In this document: one piece after another, positions 11,796-22,564 of the stretch
How the letters are laid out: every line of letters begins with the position of its first letter
Position numbering within the stretch: position 1 is the first letter of the stretch
NCBI GenBank assembly: GCA_016618085.1
Contig: JABLTG010000065.1
Location: 32,997 to 96,996 of the forward strand
DNA from: Neovahlkampfia damariscottae
Taxonomy: Eukaryota; Heterolobosea; Selenaionea; Neovahlkampfiida; Neovahlkampfiidae
Length of the DNA: 64,000 bases
Reading direction: 5' to 3'
Position numbers and translations under genes: made by a program
Notes under the pieces: generated by a model
Database searches by the model: none
The model's input: only the letters and a program-made list of their open reading frames with translations
Told to the model about the DNA's origin: nothing

Positions 11796-13640
11796 TTATT
11801 TGATCAATTCATCTTTTGATCTTGTTTTGTAATTTAAATATTCCAATGTTGTGTTGAATCTGGAAAATGTATCTGCCAGATTTATTGATACCTCTTTTTT
11901 AAGCATGGCAAATAGTTCAGGATCCATCAATTGTTCCTCAGATATATGTAATTTTTTAGTGAACACTCCTGATACATTCACTTGGAATTTTGATTCATCA
12001 AGTAAATATTGATCAACTAATTGTTTCGCTTTTTCTTTCTTCTTTTCTTCATTTTGAAATTTTTCTAATTTTTGAAGGTCAAGGTAACACAAAGGATTTT
12101 CAATTGAAAATTCATTTTCAGCAAATTCGATAAATATTGTTCGAAAATCATCATCTTCAATGAACTCCTTCAAAAAAGTATGTTCTTTGTCTTGTTGTTG
12201 AATACATTCATTGATAATATATTGAATGACGGTTAAAATCAATAGAATATCCGCATAGGTAGCCATTATTATTGTGATCCACAAACTCCAAATGTATTCT
12301 TTTCTTGGGAATGTTGGAAAAATCATATTTAAATAAACCAATTGAATAATAACTACTGGAACTAATATCACAATTCCAATGAAATAATACTGAAATCTGG
12401 AATAAAATACATCTCTTTTTATGAGCTTTTTAAATTTACATTTGACAATTAAATCTAAACTCATCACAATATCAACGATTCCTAAAATGATACAAAACAC
12501 TCCTACCAATAGCAACAGAACTGAATTTATATTTCCACTAATCTGAAAGAATACAAACGCAGAACATTTCCCTAAAGTGACCACATAAGGTATTGTGAAA
12601 ACAAAACACATCAACAAATAGAATAGCCCAATAACAATCACATTGATAAACGGACGACTTAGAAACCTTAAAATTGCATAAAACCTCTTAAATTTGACTA
12701 TAGTTTGACCATTTTCATTCCTTGTTTCATATATTATTCTCTTTCTTTTATTCATATGAACAATAATCAAGTATCTTCCCAAGTTGATCGGTAGCAAAAA
12801 AACCAATGACAAAGTTGCTGGATATCTGATGTAATAAAAATACCCGCATGCCTCACTCTGATATTCTTTGGTTGTAAAGAACTGATACACAAAAAATATC
12901 AACTTTAAAATCATCAGGAACATCGCAACAAGTGGTACAATCCATGTGATTTTAAAGGTTGTCTATTCCTGAAAGCAATCAAAAAAATGAAAATGACAAT
13001 ATAAAACAATAAAAAATACGCATAAATACCTGGATGAAAGGTGTCAAGTCTTTGTTGAAAATCGTTGTATACCCATTTATCATAGTAGAAAGTCCAATCA
13101 ACTTCCAGATGAGCCAAATTTGTTAATTTCGTGATATCTTGTGATATTAATAGCTTTTTTTCGGAATTTGCAGCAAAATAAACATGAGTGTTTTGAAATT
13201 GACTCTTTGCTTGAATCGTGTCAAATTCAAAGTCACTACTAATTCATACTCGTTTTTATAAATTTATTTTGAAATTCTTTTTTACCTGGAGCTAATAAAA
13301 TTGTTCCGATGTATTTTTCTAAAATAATACTTTCACTTGGAGTTATGGTGTTTGTTGGAATGATTGTTAAATTGTTTTCACCTTTGATTTGGTTAATAGT
13401 TGTTGATACACCGTCAGATTGTGCAAACACCGAAATAGAATCTTTTAAGTTTGTGGTACTATTCGAAAACGTGAGTAATTTATATCCAGTGTCATATTTT
13501 GAAGTGAAAATAAAGTAAATCGTTTCCTTTGTTGCTCTGTAAACAAGAGTAAAATCTTTGGCTATCAACATTCTCTGACTTGATTGTGAATCAACAATTA
13601 CAATAAGAAAAATCAATATAAAAGTCAATCCTTTCATCAT
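11796..13640 (-). CDS. Seven-transmembrane receptor fused to RGS domain (reading frame interrupted)
   Basis: The signal peptide (MMKGLTFILIFLIVIVDSQ) starts at 13640, with CCAAT at 13668-13672. An ectodomain is followed by seven hydrophobic helices. The C-terminal about 125 residues form an RGS domain ('FLKEFIEDDDFRTIFIEFA', 'KQLVDQYLLDESKFQ', 'ADTFSRFNTTLEYL'). This is the architecture of plant AtRGS1-like and protist RGS-GPCRs, which both sense and shut off a G-alpha. Two junctions are imperfect. The intron near 13210-13285 needs about 76 nt, longer than others here. Around 12930-12956 the frame must shift by one base after 'RNRQPLK' to enter helix 2. This could be a sequencing indel, a frameshift allele or a missed splice. 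Confidence 0.7.
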
Positions 13641-13687
13641 CCAGTTTTCGAACAAAAAAGTAGTTGACCAATGAAACTGCTCATTTT

Positions 13688-14203
13688 TTATTTTATTTTT
13701 TCTTCAAAAGTGATCAAACTTTTTTTAAACATTTCATTTGGATGTATAACACTTCGAATAGATTTCAATTTTCTCCATGTTTCAAGAAAATTCGTTTTTT
13801 CTTCTTTCATAACATAACCAATACAAATAGAACCACTTCTAGAGATTCCTAACATACAATGAACTAATACCTTTTCGTTTTTTTCTCTAATTTTATCAAT
13901 AATTTCAAAACAATTTGGAAACACTTTAGATATATCAAAATTATGTGCGTCATGTATTAATTCTTCATAGTAAGTTATTCCTTCTGATTTTATCGGTAAT
14001 TCTTCAAAACACATGGTTAATATATGAGTGATGTTTTGTTTTTTTAATTCCTCATGGTTGTTTGCGCAGTGAATGGATCCAATAAAAAGATTTGGATAAA
14101 CTTCATGAGGTTGGTCATCAATTTCTGAAAAGGATTCCACTATATGAATATCTTTTTCATCTACTTTCTTTAATTTTTTTTTTGCTTCTTCGAATTCTGA
14201 CAT
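13688..14203 (-). CDS. Dual-specificity protein phosphatase
   Basis: Single exon. The start ATG at 14203 (MSEFEEAKKK...) is preferred over an in-frame ATG at 14272 because a pair of ATTGG/CCAAT boxes lies between the two. The catalytic loop 'HCMLGISRSGS' carries the C-x5-R signature followed by Ser, and the general-acid Asp is plausibly in 'ELIHDAHNFDI'. At about 172 residues the protein is a minimal DUSP catalytic domain without a targeting module, apart from a short Lys/Glu-rich N-terminus. It would act on phospho-Tyr/Ser/Thr, for example MAP kinases; the real substrate is unknown. Confidence 0.9.
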   Translation of the reverse strand: MSEFEEAKKKLKKVDEKDIHIVESFSEIDDQPHEVYPNLFIGSIHCANNHEELKKQNITHILTMCFEELPIKSEGITYYEELIHDAHNFDISKVFPNCFEIIDKIREKNEKVLVHCMLGISRSGSICIGYVMKEEKTNFLETWRKLKSIRSVIHPNEMFKKSLITFEEKIK

Positions 14204-14446
14204 GAGGAAATTCGACTTTGCGAAAAAAAATGGTACCAGGTGATTGGATAGAAATATTCCCCCAATCAGCATATTTGAAAATAGAAAACCTGAAAAATGG
14301 AAAAACTAAAATCATTTCAAATTAAGATTTGATGAAGAATGATTGCTTGGAATTTAAAAAAACAATTGAAACGTTTTGTCAGTGGAGATCGAATATATCT
14401 TGTCGATGAACAACAAAAATGAATTTTGTATTGAAAATTTATTCTT

Positions 14447-15008
14447 TTAGGCAAGAGTAGCACAAGTTGGTCCATATTGTAAATTTCCCAATACCATTCC
14501 TACAATAACTCCATACAAAGCCAAAGCTTGTTGAAAGCATTGAATCAATATCAAAGTAGTATAGATTTTCGGTGATTTAGCGAATACTCTTGTATGTGCA
14601 TCTCCTACAATACCCATTGACATTCCTGCAGCCATACAAGAAAGACCACATGTCAACCCAGCAGCAAGATGAGCGTATCCTTTATAGAGAGAGTATCCAG
14701 CTTTAGGATTCATTGTTCCTGCTATAATAATCGAAACAATCAATCCATAAATACCTAAAACTGCAGACATCACACATGGAATGATGGACTTGAATGCTTT
14801 AGCTGGTGACAAGACAGTACAATATGCAACTCCTAAAAATCCTTTTGCAACACCATAAGCTGAACCAAAGTCTTTGAAAAATGATTAGTTTGAGCTATTG
14901 GTTACTTGCAAAAACTATTGAAGTTGCAACACCCATTGCACCAAAAAATGCTCCTGTTGGAGCGCAGTATGGATTTATTGGATCATAAGTTACTAAAAGT
15001 GCGTTCAT
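14447..15008 (-). CDS. V-ATPase V0 subunit c-like proteolipid lacking the essential Glu
   Basis: Two exons (intron from 14905 to about 14872) encode about 175 residues with four helices. Family signatures are present: 'GAFFGAMGVATSIVFA', 'AGLTCGLSCMAAGMSMGIVG' and 'ALALYGVIVGMVLG'. In helix 4 canonical c subunits carry 'FAE' before 'xLxLYG', where the Glu binds the proton. Here the codons are TTT CAA CAA, giving 'FQQALALYG', so the carboxylate is replaced by Gln. Helix 2 ('MSAVLGIYG') has no acidic residue either, so it is not a c''-type subunit. It may be an inactive or structural ring member, or one of several c genes. The start ATG is at 15008. Confidence 0.85.
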
Positions 15009-15421
15009 TTTGCTTTTGTTTTTTGGTTTTTTCTTCTGAAAACTGATGATTGGTTGTTGGTATGGTTTTTTATTGGTTTGTTTTTCCTTTAAATGACCCG
15101 TTGTGGCAAATTAAAATTCCAAATGGAAAAAGATAGCAGAAAAGAGTAACAAAATATTCCAATTGTAGCTGTATAGTCTTCAATTCATTCTTACAACTAA
15201 ACATTGTAAGTTTGAGAGATTCTTCGGCAACAAATATTACTTATTAGGAACATTCAAAATTCGACTGTGATTGGAAGGTTCATTCGAATGAAATCCGAAT
15301 TTGTCTCACAACTACAAAATGGGACGAAACTGCTCTGACAGTCTTGAAGAAAATAGTGATTCTAACAGTTGAATAACTTCACTAAAAGACACCAAACTTG
15401 CATTACCAAACAAAAACAAGT
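15009..15421. other. Intergenic, no gene seen
   Basis: About 410 bases upstream of the V-ATPase c gene. It holds CCAAT/ATTGG boxes close to the ATG (around 15050-15080). The rest shows no coding frame, no strong hairpin with a T-run and no repeat. Confidence 0.45.
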
Positions 15422-16766
15422 TTATTTTGTGAAATGTTCAATAAATTCTAAACTTCCAAAGTAGTTTTCAATACATGTTGGTAAAATTAAACTTGGTGGT
15501 AAAGCAAATCCATAACGACCTCTATCTCTTAATTCAACTGTATAACCAAAGATTTTTTTATCACCATAAAAGAAATCAACCATAGCTCCTGAATGAACAT
15601 AAAGTTGACTTCCTCTAATATTTCTATATGAATCTCCATTATCTTGAATTGCTTTTGCCATTTTAGCACCTAAAGCCATTAAAGCAGGTTCATCAGGTGA
15701 TGAATCTCTTGTCCATTGCCATGGTCTTAATAATAATTGTGAATATGAATGAAAATCTAAAGCACCATCAATTTTTGTTTTGTTAAAAAATTTGATAACG
15801 TTTTGTGTTTCAATTTCACTTGCTGGTTTTGTACCCATATAAGTATCAGAACCAGGACTTCTTGAACCACCTGGTCCACCCCATTTATAAGGCCAGTTTC
15901 TATTGAGATCAACTCCGAATGTTCTTCCATCTTCATTTTTTTTTCTATTTTTACGCCACATACGACTATTGGTATGAGAGTATTCATAACCATCTATAAA
16001 TATATTAATTTTTCTTCTTGTTTTTAGTACCTGGGTTGAGATTTGTAACAAAATAAAAATTTGTCTTTTTAAAAATGTCTACTACTCTTTTTGTACCTTT
16101 TTTATATTCAGCTAACAAACGTGACATAATATATAAAGGAACCATACTTGAAACCCACTAATAAAGTTTTTTAACACATTTTTTTTTTTTTACTTCTCTT
16201 GCATGTTGGTGGGAAGACATCCAAATTTTTTTCTTTTTTTCTTTTGATTTTGGTTGTGAGATTTTAATACCTTTCATATCACGTCCTTCATATGATTTTC
16301 CAATTGAAAATAACTTAACTTGGTCTGGATAATCTTTTTTCATTTTTTCCAAGAAGGTTGTGATTTCAGCCAAACGATGATATTTTTTGAAAAATTCTTC
16401 TGTTGGTGTATCAACTGTGAATGGTTTAATTGAGTTAGCAACAGCTTCTTCTTCATTAATTAATGATTGGAGGTTTGAAATTTTGATGTTGTACTTTGGG
16501 AAGATTTTTTGAATCATTTCAAATTCAACTGGTGATACAAGAACGTCATTATTACCAACTTTTTAAGATTAAAAATTGAATTTTAATAAAATACCAACAA
16601 GAACTCCTTCATTTGACCAAACATCAATGTTATCATTAAAAAGTGTTTCAATGAGGTGTTTTTGAGCTTCTGAATTGATTTCAACAGAAACTACTTTGTG
16701 ATTTTCATAAGTCTGTTTGGATAAACAAAGGGCAAACAAGCACAATAAGAAACCAAAAATCTTCAT
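15422..16766 (-). CDS. Secreted M14 zinc carboxypeptidase (carboxypeptidase A/B-like)
   Basis: Four exons. The signal peptide MKIFGFLLCLFALCLSK is followed by a propeptide and the catalytic domain; CCAAT lies at 16775-16779. Zinc ligands are visible as 'HQHAREW' (HxxE) and the His in 'DFHSYSQLLL'. The substrate-binding 'NPDGYEYS' and 'DLNRNWPYKW' are present, and the catalytic Glu lies in 'GYTVELRDRGRYGF'. All key residues are intact. Introns interrupt right after 'HQHARE' and after 'NLNP'. Expected to trim C-terminal residues of peptides in a digestive vacuole or outside the cell (family knowledge). Confidence 0.93.
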
Positions 16767-16897
16767 TTAGTTAACCAATGAAAAGAAAACACCAATCAAA
16801 CGAAGAGAATTTTATTTTATTTTTCAATTTCTGTTGTCATTTTTCTATTTCATTTTTTGCTATATTTTAGTCAAATTCTCATTTTCCCTTGCAAATA

Positions 16898-17789
16898 TTA
16901 CAGAGTCCGATTTCTAAAATAAAATTTAACATCAAATTCTGGAATGGAACGAATTGGTTTAAAATGACCTCTTGAAATCCACACCAACTCTTGGTCAGAT
17001 TTTAATAAATCAGAAGCAAATTCAATTGATGATGGATCTTGAAGAATTGCTGTCAAAACATATTTTGCATTATTTCTAAATTTGTATGGTGCAAATTGAA
17101 GTGATCTTCCATTCCTATGAATTGCCGTTAATACAATTTCTTCATCATCTCTAAATCTTCCAGTTAACGTGCATAAAATATATCCATTCAATGAAGCTGC
17201 TTTTAAAACAAAAGATCTGTCAGATCGAATAGTTGGTGTTGCATAGCCTAAAGCCGAACCATTCTCATATATGGCCTCTAAAACTATATGATGATCTTTC
17301 TTTAAATTATATGAAGCATATTTCAACGCTTTTCCGTTTTGTTTGACGGCTTCCAAGACCATTGATTTATCACTTGTAATTTTACCAGGACAAAATTGAA
17401 GTGCCAGACCATTTTGACGTAAAGCCACGATAATTAATTCTTTATCTGCTTTTAAATCGAAAGAAGCAAATTCTAAAGCTAACCCATCATTTTTTAAGGC
17501 TACAAAAAAATAAATTCCAAAAAATTGAACCTTCCAAGACAACTGATTTATTGACTTTGATGAATCCTGAAGCATATTGTAATGTAATTCCTTTTTTTCG
17601 GACAGCTTCAAGTACTATTTTTTCATCACTTTGTAAAATTGAAGAAGCAAATTTTAATGCTTCAGGATCCGCTTTCACAGCTTCAAAAACTATATCTCTG
17701 TTGTTAATAGCAGCTCTTGAAGAATATTGTAAATTTAAACCATTTTCTTTGATGGATTCTAATTCATTCCTTCTAAAAAAACCTTCCAT
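16898..17789 (-). CDS. DUF4116 repeat protein
   Basis: Two exons split by a 30-nt intron near 17500-17532. The start at 17789 (MEGFFRRNELESIKENG) is chosen because the CCAAT box at 17823-17827 would lie inside a longer frame. The protein is almost wholly built of about ten 25-residue units of the type 'D..IVLEAVKQNGKALKYAS', the DUF4116 pattern common in Naegleria and some giant viruses. The function of the family is unknown; the helical repeats probably form a superhelical binding surface. Divergent neighbour 17847-18435 shares the promoter. Confidence 0.85.
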
Positions 17790-17822
17790 TGAAGAAACCA
17801 ATAAGTTTCTCTCATTTCTTGT

Positions 17823-17827
17823 CCAAT
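17823..17827. promoter_or_regulatory. CCAAT box shared by divergent genes
   Basis: A single CCAAT (ATTGG on the minus strand) sits 19 bases upstream of the plus-strand ATG at 17847 and 33 bases upstream of the minus-strand ATG at 17789. Only 57 bases separate the two start codons. The same motif recurs before most genes in the window. Confidence 0.6.
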
Positions 17828-17846
17828 CACAAAGCGTAACGGACAA

Positions 17847-18435
17847 ATGAGTCAACAATTCTTACAACAACCGTTAAGTCAAAAAATGAATCAGCTAAAA
17901 GAAATCAAACAACAAAAAGTCAATTGTGATGATATACAACAACAGTTTTTATTGAATTTCCACTTTTTCTCCATAATTAACACAACACAATATGAAACTC
18001 AATTAATTCATTTATCAGATTGGTCACAATTCTATTTCATTGAAGATAATCCAAGGTAAAAATAATCATTTTTAAAGCAATCAAAACAGATTATTATTTT
18101 CAATGAAACCATCAAAAGAGGTATTACTAACAAAAATGGAGAGTTTAAATTTTGAATTTAAAATAATTCCAAATGGTAAGTTATCAAGTACTAACGATTT
18201 TTTTCTTTTTAAAAAATTAATTTCAATACAAGAATCAACTTTAGGAACTAAAAAATATTTTAATGAAGGAGAAAAGTTTATAGAGAAGAGTTTTGGATCT
18301 GAAAAGCAATTTGTAGTTTTGTATAGAAAGAAAGAGTCAAATTTGTATCGTTTAGAAGAAGTTAGATTTCATTTTAGTTTATGGGAAATTTATTATGATT
18401 GTTTGTCAAAGAAATTGACAAAGAGATGTCAATAG
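17847..18435 (+). CDS. Conserved-looking hypothetical protein
   Basis: Two exons. The first (MSQQFLQQPLSQKMNQL...) ends 'EDNPR' at about 18055. A 34-nt intron follows and splicing continues in frame as 'LLFSMKPSKEVLLTKMESL'. Total about 185 residues. The N-terminus is Gln-rich and the rest is a mixed alpha/beta pattern ending 'SLWEIYYDCLSKKLTKRCQ'. No signal peptide, membrane helix or known motif was recognised. Size and style would suit a subunit of a nuclear complex such as Mediator, but nothing in the sequence proves it. Confidence 0.6.
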
Positions 18436-18648
18436 TACAAGAAATAAAAACAGATAAATGTAAATACTAAAAAATAAAGCTATTATTGCACTTTGTCAAA
18501 AATTAGTTTCATTGGTCCATTTGATTACTTGACAGCGCTTATCAAGGAGATCCAAATGACAATATATTTGGGAAGAGGGTGTTGAAAGTGAATAGAATAT
18601 TTTAACCTATGTTGAGCAAGGATTTGAAAGTATGTGCAAATGATGGCT

Positions 18649-19448
18649 TTATTGAAAAAGATCAAATGAATATCCTTCATTCAAAGGATTTGATTTTCTT
18701 TTTGTTGGAAAATTTGGTAATCTTGAATCTGTTTCTTTTTCATTGGGCAAAAGTGCATCCAATGAACTTGCTGATCGTCTCTTAAATGAAAAAGATTTTG
18801 AGAACATTTTTCCGACCATGCTTGAAATAGAACTGCCTTTTGATGTCCCGCTGGTATTAGTGTATTCCTCTGATTCCACCAATATGGTGATAGAATTTCC
18901 TGATATTATATTTTCACATTTTACAAATTTGGAATCAAGTTTAAACCTTAAAAATGAATCATTCATGTTTTGTTTGATTGTTGTCAATATTGAATCAAAC
19001 ATTGAATCTAATATTTGGTTCATCCGCTCTTCTGAGTTTGATTTTAACTTTTGAAATCTGTTGTTTTCTTCAACACATTCTATTTCTGAATTTACAAACA
19101 CTTCTGTGTCTTTTAGCAGCTTTTGGAGATTATATTTAGATTGTAATTCAGATATTTCATCCCTTATAGATGCCAACTCGTTGGATGAAAAATTCATTTG
19201 TACCTCACTTTGTGAGTAAAGAAACTTTTTTGAAATTTCTTTTGACTTTTTGAACTTTCCTTCTGGTGTAGTTTGTTTTTTAAAGTCCATTATCATCTCA
19301 TAAAACTCTATGTTCTCTGAGTTGCTGAATTTGTCAAAAAAGATGTTTTTGCTTACAATTGCTCTTGACAAAATGATTTGAATAAGTTTAGTGTTTTTTG
19401 GTTGCTAAGGACATCTTCAAGGGTTAGTTTGGACTGTTCGTTGGTCAT
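18649..19448 (-). CDS. RGS domain protein, copy 1 of tandem pair
   Basis: Two exons (19448-19357 and 19324-18649; intron 32 nt). Splicing joins 'LFKSFCQEQF' to 'NSENIEFYEMIMDFKK', a classical RGS helix pair, with the rest of the domain to 'MNDSFLRFKLDSKFVK'. An insertion of about 40 residues precedes the terminal helix. The C-terminal tail is Ser/Arg/Lys-rich. The protein should accelerate GTP hydrolysis on a G-alpha subunit. The adjacent gene 19641-20481 has the same exon structure, the same intron position and similar sequence, so the two arose by local duplication. Confidence 0.85.
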
Positions 19449-19640
19449 GAGAGGAGATGTTACTCACTCTTCACAATTTTCTTGCAAAATAATGCCGGAT
19501 TTAATCTATACTAATCAGGAAAATATACATCCCGAATTCAGAACAGCGACCCAAAAAAGGAATATTTCCTACTGGAATTGAAAAAATTAACGATTACGTT
19601 TTTTCCAATAATTCCCTTTTCATCCGAAAATTTCTCATAT

Positions 19641-20481
19641 TCAGTTTTGTCTCAAATCATTGTCCGAATCTAGTTTGAAATATCTCAATGATTGAGTTTC
19701 AAATGACGAATTTCTTGGACTTGTTGGAAGACTTTTGGTATTTCCTCTTGACCTTTTGTCTTCAATTGATTTACTTGATCTCTTCCAAGATTTTCTTTTC
19801 AAACCTGAAACAACTCTTTCCAAAAAACCATTTGACTTTGTTTCTGATTTATTTGACTTTGAATCATCATCATCAATAACATCGTCAACTTCTTCAATTA
19901 AATCATCTGTATTCAATAAATCTTTAAATTTTTCAGCGTTCAGTATTCTACGACAAGTTTCAAATCTACAATCATTCTTGAATCGAATAAATGAATCATT
20001 CATGTTTTCTTTGATGGAATATAAAACATTATCAAACATAGAATCAAGTATCTCTTTCATTCTTTCTTCTGAATTTGATGTCAATTGTTGAACTCGACTA
20101 TTTTCTTCAGTTGACTTTATTTCTGATTTAACAAATTCTTCATTTTCTTTTAAAAGTTTCTGTAAGTTATATTTTGACTGCATTTCTGTTATCAAATCTT
20201 TTATATTGGCTAAATCTGTAGATGAGATGTTCAAAGAACTATAACTTTGTTGATATAAAAATTTTTTGAGAATTTCTTTTGAAAGTGTGAATTTTTCTTC
20301 TGGTTTTTGTTTTTTCTTGAATTTCATAATACAATGGTAAAAGTCTAAATTCTCTTCATTGCTGAAGTTCAGTGTTTTAATTTGTTTTTTTTTGTTACTA
20401 TTGCTCGTGACAGAATTGACGAAAAAATTTAAGACATTTTTTATTTTCAAGAACACTCTGCAGTGCAACTTCTGTTGACAT
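19641..20481 (-). CDS. RGS domain protein, copy 2 of tandem pair
   Basis: Start at 20481 (MSTEVALQSVLENKK); an in-frame ATG 15 bases further upstream is possible. A 35-nt intron joins 'FFRQFCHEQ' to 'YNEENLDFYHCIMKFK'. The RGS core continues through 'KEILKKFLYQQSY' and 'MNDSFIRFKNDCRF'. The tail has an acidic patch ('VDDVIDDDDSKS') and a basic Ser-rich region. Shared features with the neighbouring RGS gene include the sequence 'MQSKYNLQKLLK', corresponding to 'LQSKYNLQKLLK' there, and an identical intron phase. Confidence 0.85.
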
Positions 20482-20721
20482 GTCAGAAACGTTCATCCTT
20501 TTTTTGTTTTCAAAGTAACCGTCAAAATGAATTCATTGGTGTATTTTATTTTGGAAAAAAAAAACATTCTTGCCAGCACATCTATTTAATTTCTTCAAAA
20601 TCTGAAATCTGAAAGAAAATCAATTTGATTCTTGACTTGTCCAATTAAACTATTTCGAAAGTTAAAAATAATCAACCAATAAAAAACAAACTTAATTCTT
20701 CAACAAAAAAAACATAAAACG

Positions 20722-21466
20722 ATGTCTTGGTTATTTGGTGGAAAAAAAAAAGAATCAACTGAGGAATCCATGCAAAAAATGAACGATACAGTGGATTTAC
20801 TCAGAAAGCGTGAAGCCCTTTTATTAAAAAAAATGGAAAAAGAACAAGAACAAGCAAAAGTTCATATGAAAAAAGGTATTCATTAAAAAATAAAAATTAA
20901 CCAATTTTTAAAAAGGAAATAAAACAGCTGCTCTTCTCTGTTTAAAACGTAAAAAACAATACGAAGATGAAGTTATGAAATTGAATGGACAAATTTCGAA
21001 TTTAGATTCTATGCAAATTAAACTTGATAGAGCTGTTCTTGATATGGAAACTTTAAAAGCACAACAAACAGCAGCTAATGCTATGCAAGATATTTTCAAA
21101 AAAACGTAACTTTTTTTTTTGTATTGACCAAAACATTTTAGCAACGTAGATAAAGTAGATAATATTATGGACAAAATTCGAGATACAATGGATGATGCTG
21201 ATGATATTTCAAATGCTATTTCTCAACCTCTTGGAATGGATTTAGTTGATGAAGGTGCTCTTGAAGATGAATTAGAAGCTTTAGAAAATGAAATGCTCAA
21301 AGATGAACATGAAGTCAATATTCCAAAAACTGAACTTCCTAAAGTTTCTACATCAACAACAACAACAAATGATAGAGTTATGGTTGGTGTTGGTGGTGGA
21401 GGTGGAGGTTCAAATAAAAATGAAGATGATGAACTGGCAAGACTTCAAGCTGAACTTGGTTTATAA
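20722..21466 (+). CDS. SNF7: ESCRT-III core subunit Snf7/Vps32/CHMP4, copy 1
   Basis: Three exons with introns of 41 and 37 nt. MSWLFGGKKK... leads into basic helix 1 ('DLLRKREALLLKKMEKEQ') and 'GNKTAALLCLKRKKQYE', hallmarks of CHMP4. The acidic C-terminal part has 'LDELEALENEML'-like sequence (here 'EDELEALENEMLKDE') and the final helix 'DELARLQAELGL' (MIM-type). A poly-Gly linker is encoded near 21400. Acts in membrane scission at endosomes, the plasma membrane and the nuclear envelope. CCAAT at 20676-20680. A second, very similar gene follows immediately. Confidence 0.95.
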
Positions 21467-21607
21467 AAAATAAATCTAAATAATAATTTTGTGATATACC
21501 AAAGTGTAAAAAAAAAATAATTTTTTTCTGTGTGAATTTAATCGTTAAATTTTTTGTCCAATGATATTGTAATAGTGCTCAAGTAGAGAAAAGTGAACCA
21601 AGGAGTG

Positions 21608-22337
21608 ATGAGTTGGTTTAAAAAGAAAGAATCACCAGATCAATCCATTCAGAAAATGAATGATACAAGTGATTTATTGAGAAAACGTCAAGATTTGTTA
21701 ATCAAAAAAATGGACAGAGAACAAGAACAAGCAAAAGTTCACATGAAAAAAGGTATTATTTTTATTTTTCAATTTATAAAAAATAAAGGGAATAAAACAG
21801 CTGCTCTTCTTTGTTTAAAACGTAAAAAACAATATGAAGATGAAATAACAAAATTGAATGGTCAAATTTCGAATTTAGATTCTATGCAAATTAAACTTGA
21901 TAGAGCTGTTCTTGATATGGAAACTTTAAAAGCACAACAAACAGCAGCTAATGCTATGAAAGATCTTTTTAAAAAAACGTAAAAAATTTTTTATTTTTTT
22001 TGAGTCTTTTCAAAGGAATGTTGATAAAGTAGATGACATTATGGATAATATTCGAGATACAATGGATGATGCTGAAGTTATTTCTGAAGCTATTTCTCAA
22101 CCTCTTGGAATGGATTTAGTTGATGAAGGTGCTCTTGAAGATGAATTAGAAGCTTTAGAAAATGAAATGCTTGAAGATTCAAATTTAGTTGATATTCCAA
22201 AAAATCAACTTCCTACTTCCAAAGAATCAATTTCAAATTCAAATCAAAAAGTTTTAGTTGGAGCAGGAGGTGGTTCTTCAAAAAATTCTGAAAAAGATGA
22301 TGAAATGGCTAGATTAGAAGCAGAACTTGGATTATAA
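21608..22337 (+). CDS. SNF7: ESCRT-III core subunit Snf7/Vps32/CHMP4, copy 2
   Basis: The start is the ATG at 21608 (MSWFKKKESPDQS). Intron positions are identical to copy 1. The first intron happens to be in frame and free of stops, so read-through would add 12 residues inside 'KKG|NKTAA'. Exon 2 is almost identical to copy 1 at the DNA level, for example the stretch encoding 'LDSMQIKLDRAVLDMETLKA'. The C-terminal tails have diverged. A recent tandem duplication or gene conversion is likely. CCAAT at 21558-21562. Confidence 0.95.
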
Positions 22338-22564
22338 TATATTAAAAATGAATTTTATTTTTCTTCAATTCCCACCAATAAAAAAACAATCAAACAACTC
22401 AATGAAGAATTTTGCACAAGAAAAATACCGAGTGATGAAACCGAGGTAACATGAAGAAATTTTGACAAAAAAATTAAACAAGTTGAAGAAGCAAAAGCTT
22501 TGTTAAGAGAAAAGTAATTTGATTTTGTTGTCCAATAAAACTATTAAATTGTAATTGAAGTTTG
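22338..22564 (+). other. Intergenic with possible gene debris
   Basis: A CCAAT box near 22372 is followed by a short frame broken by stops. A final stretch reads 'KKIKQVEEAKALLREK' before a stop near 22517. It looks like the remains of a small coiled-coil gene, but too little is left to identify it. Confidence 0.25.
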
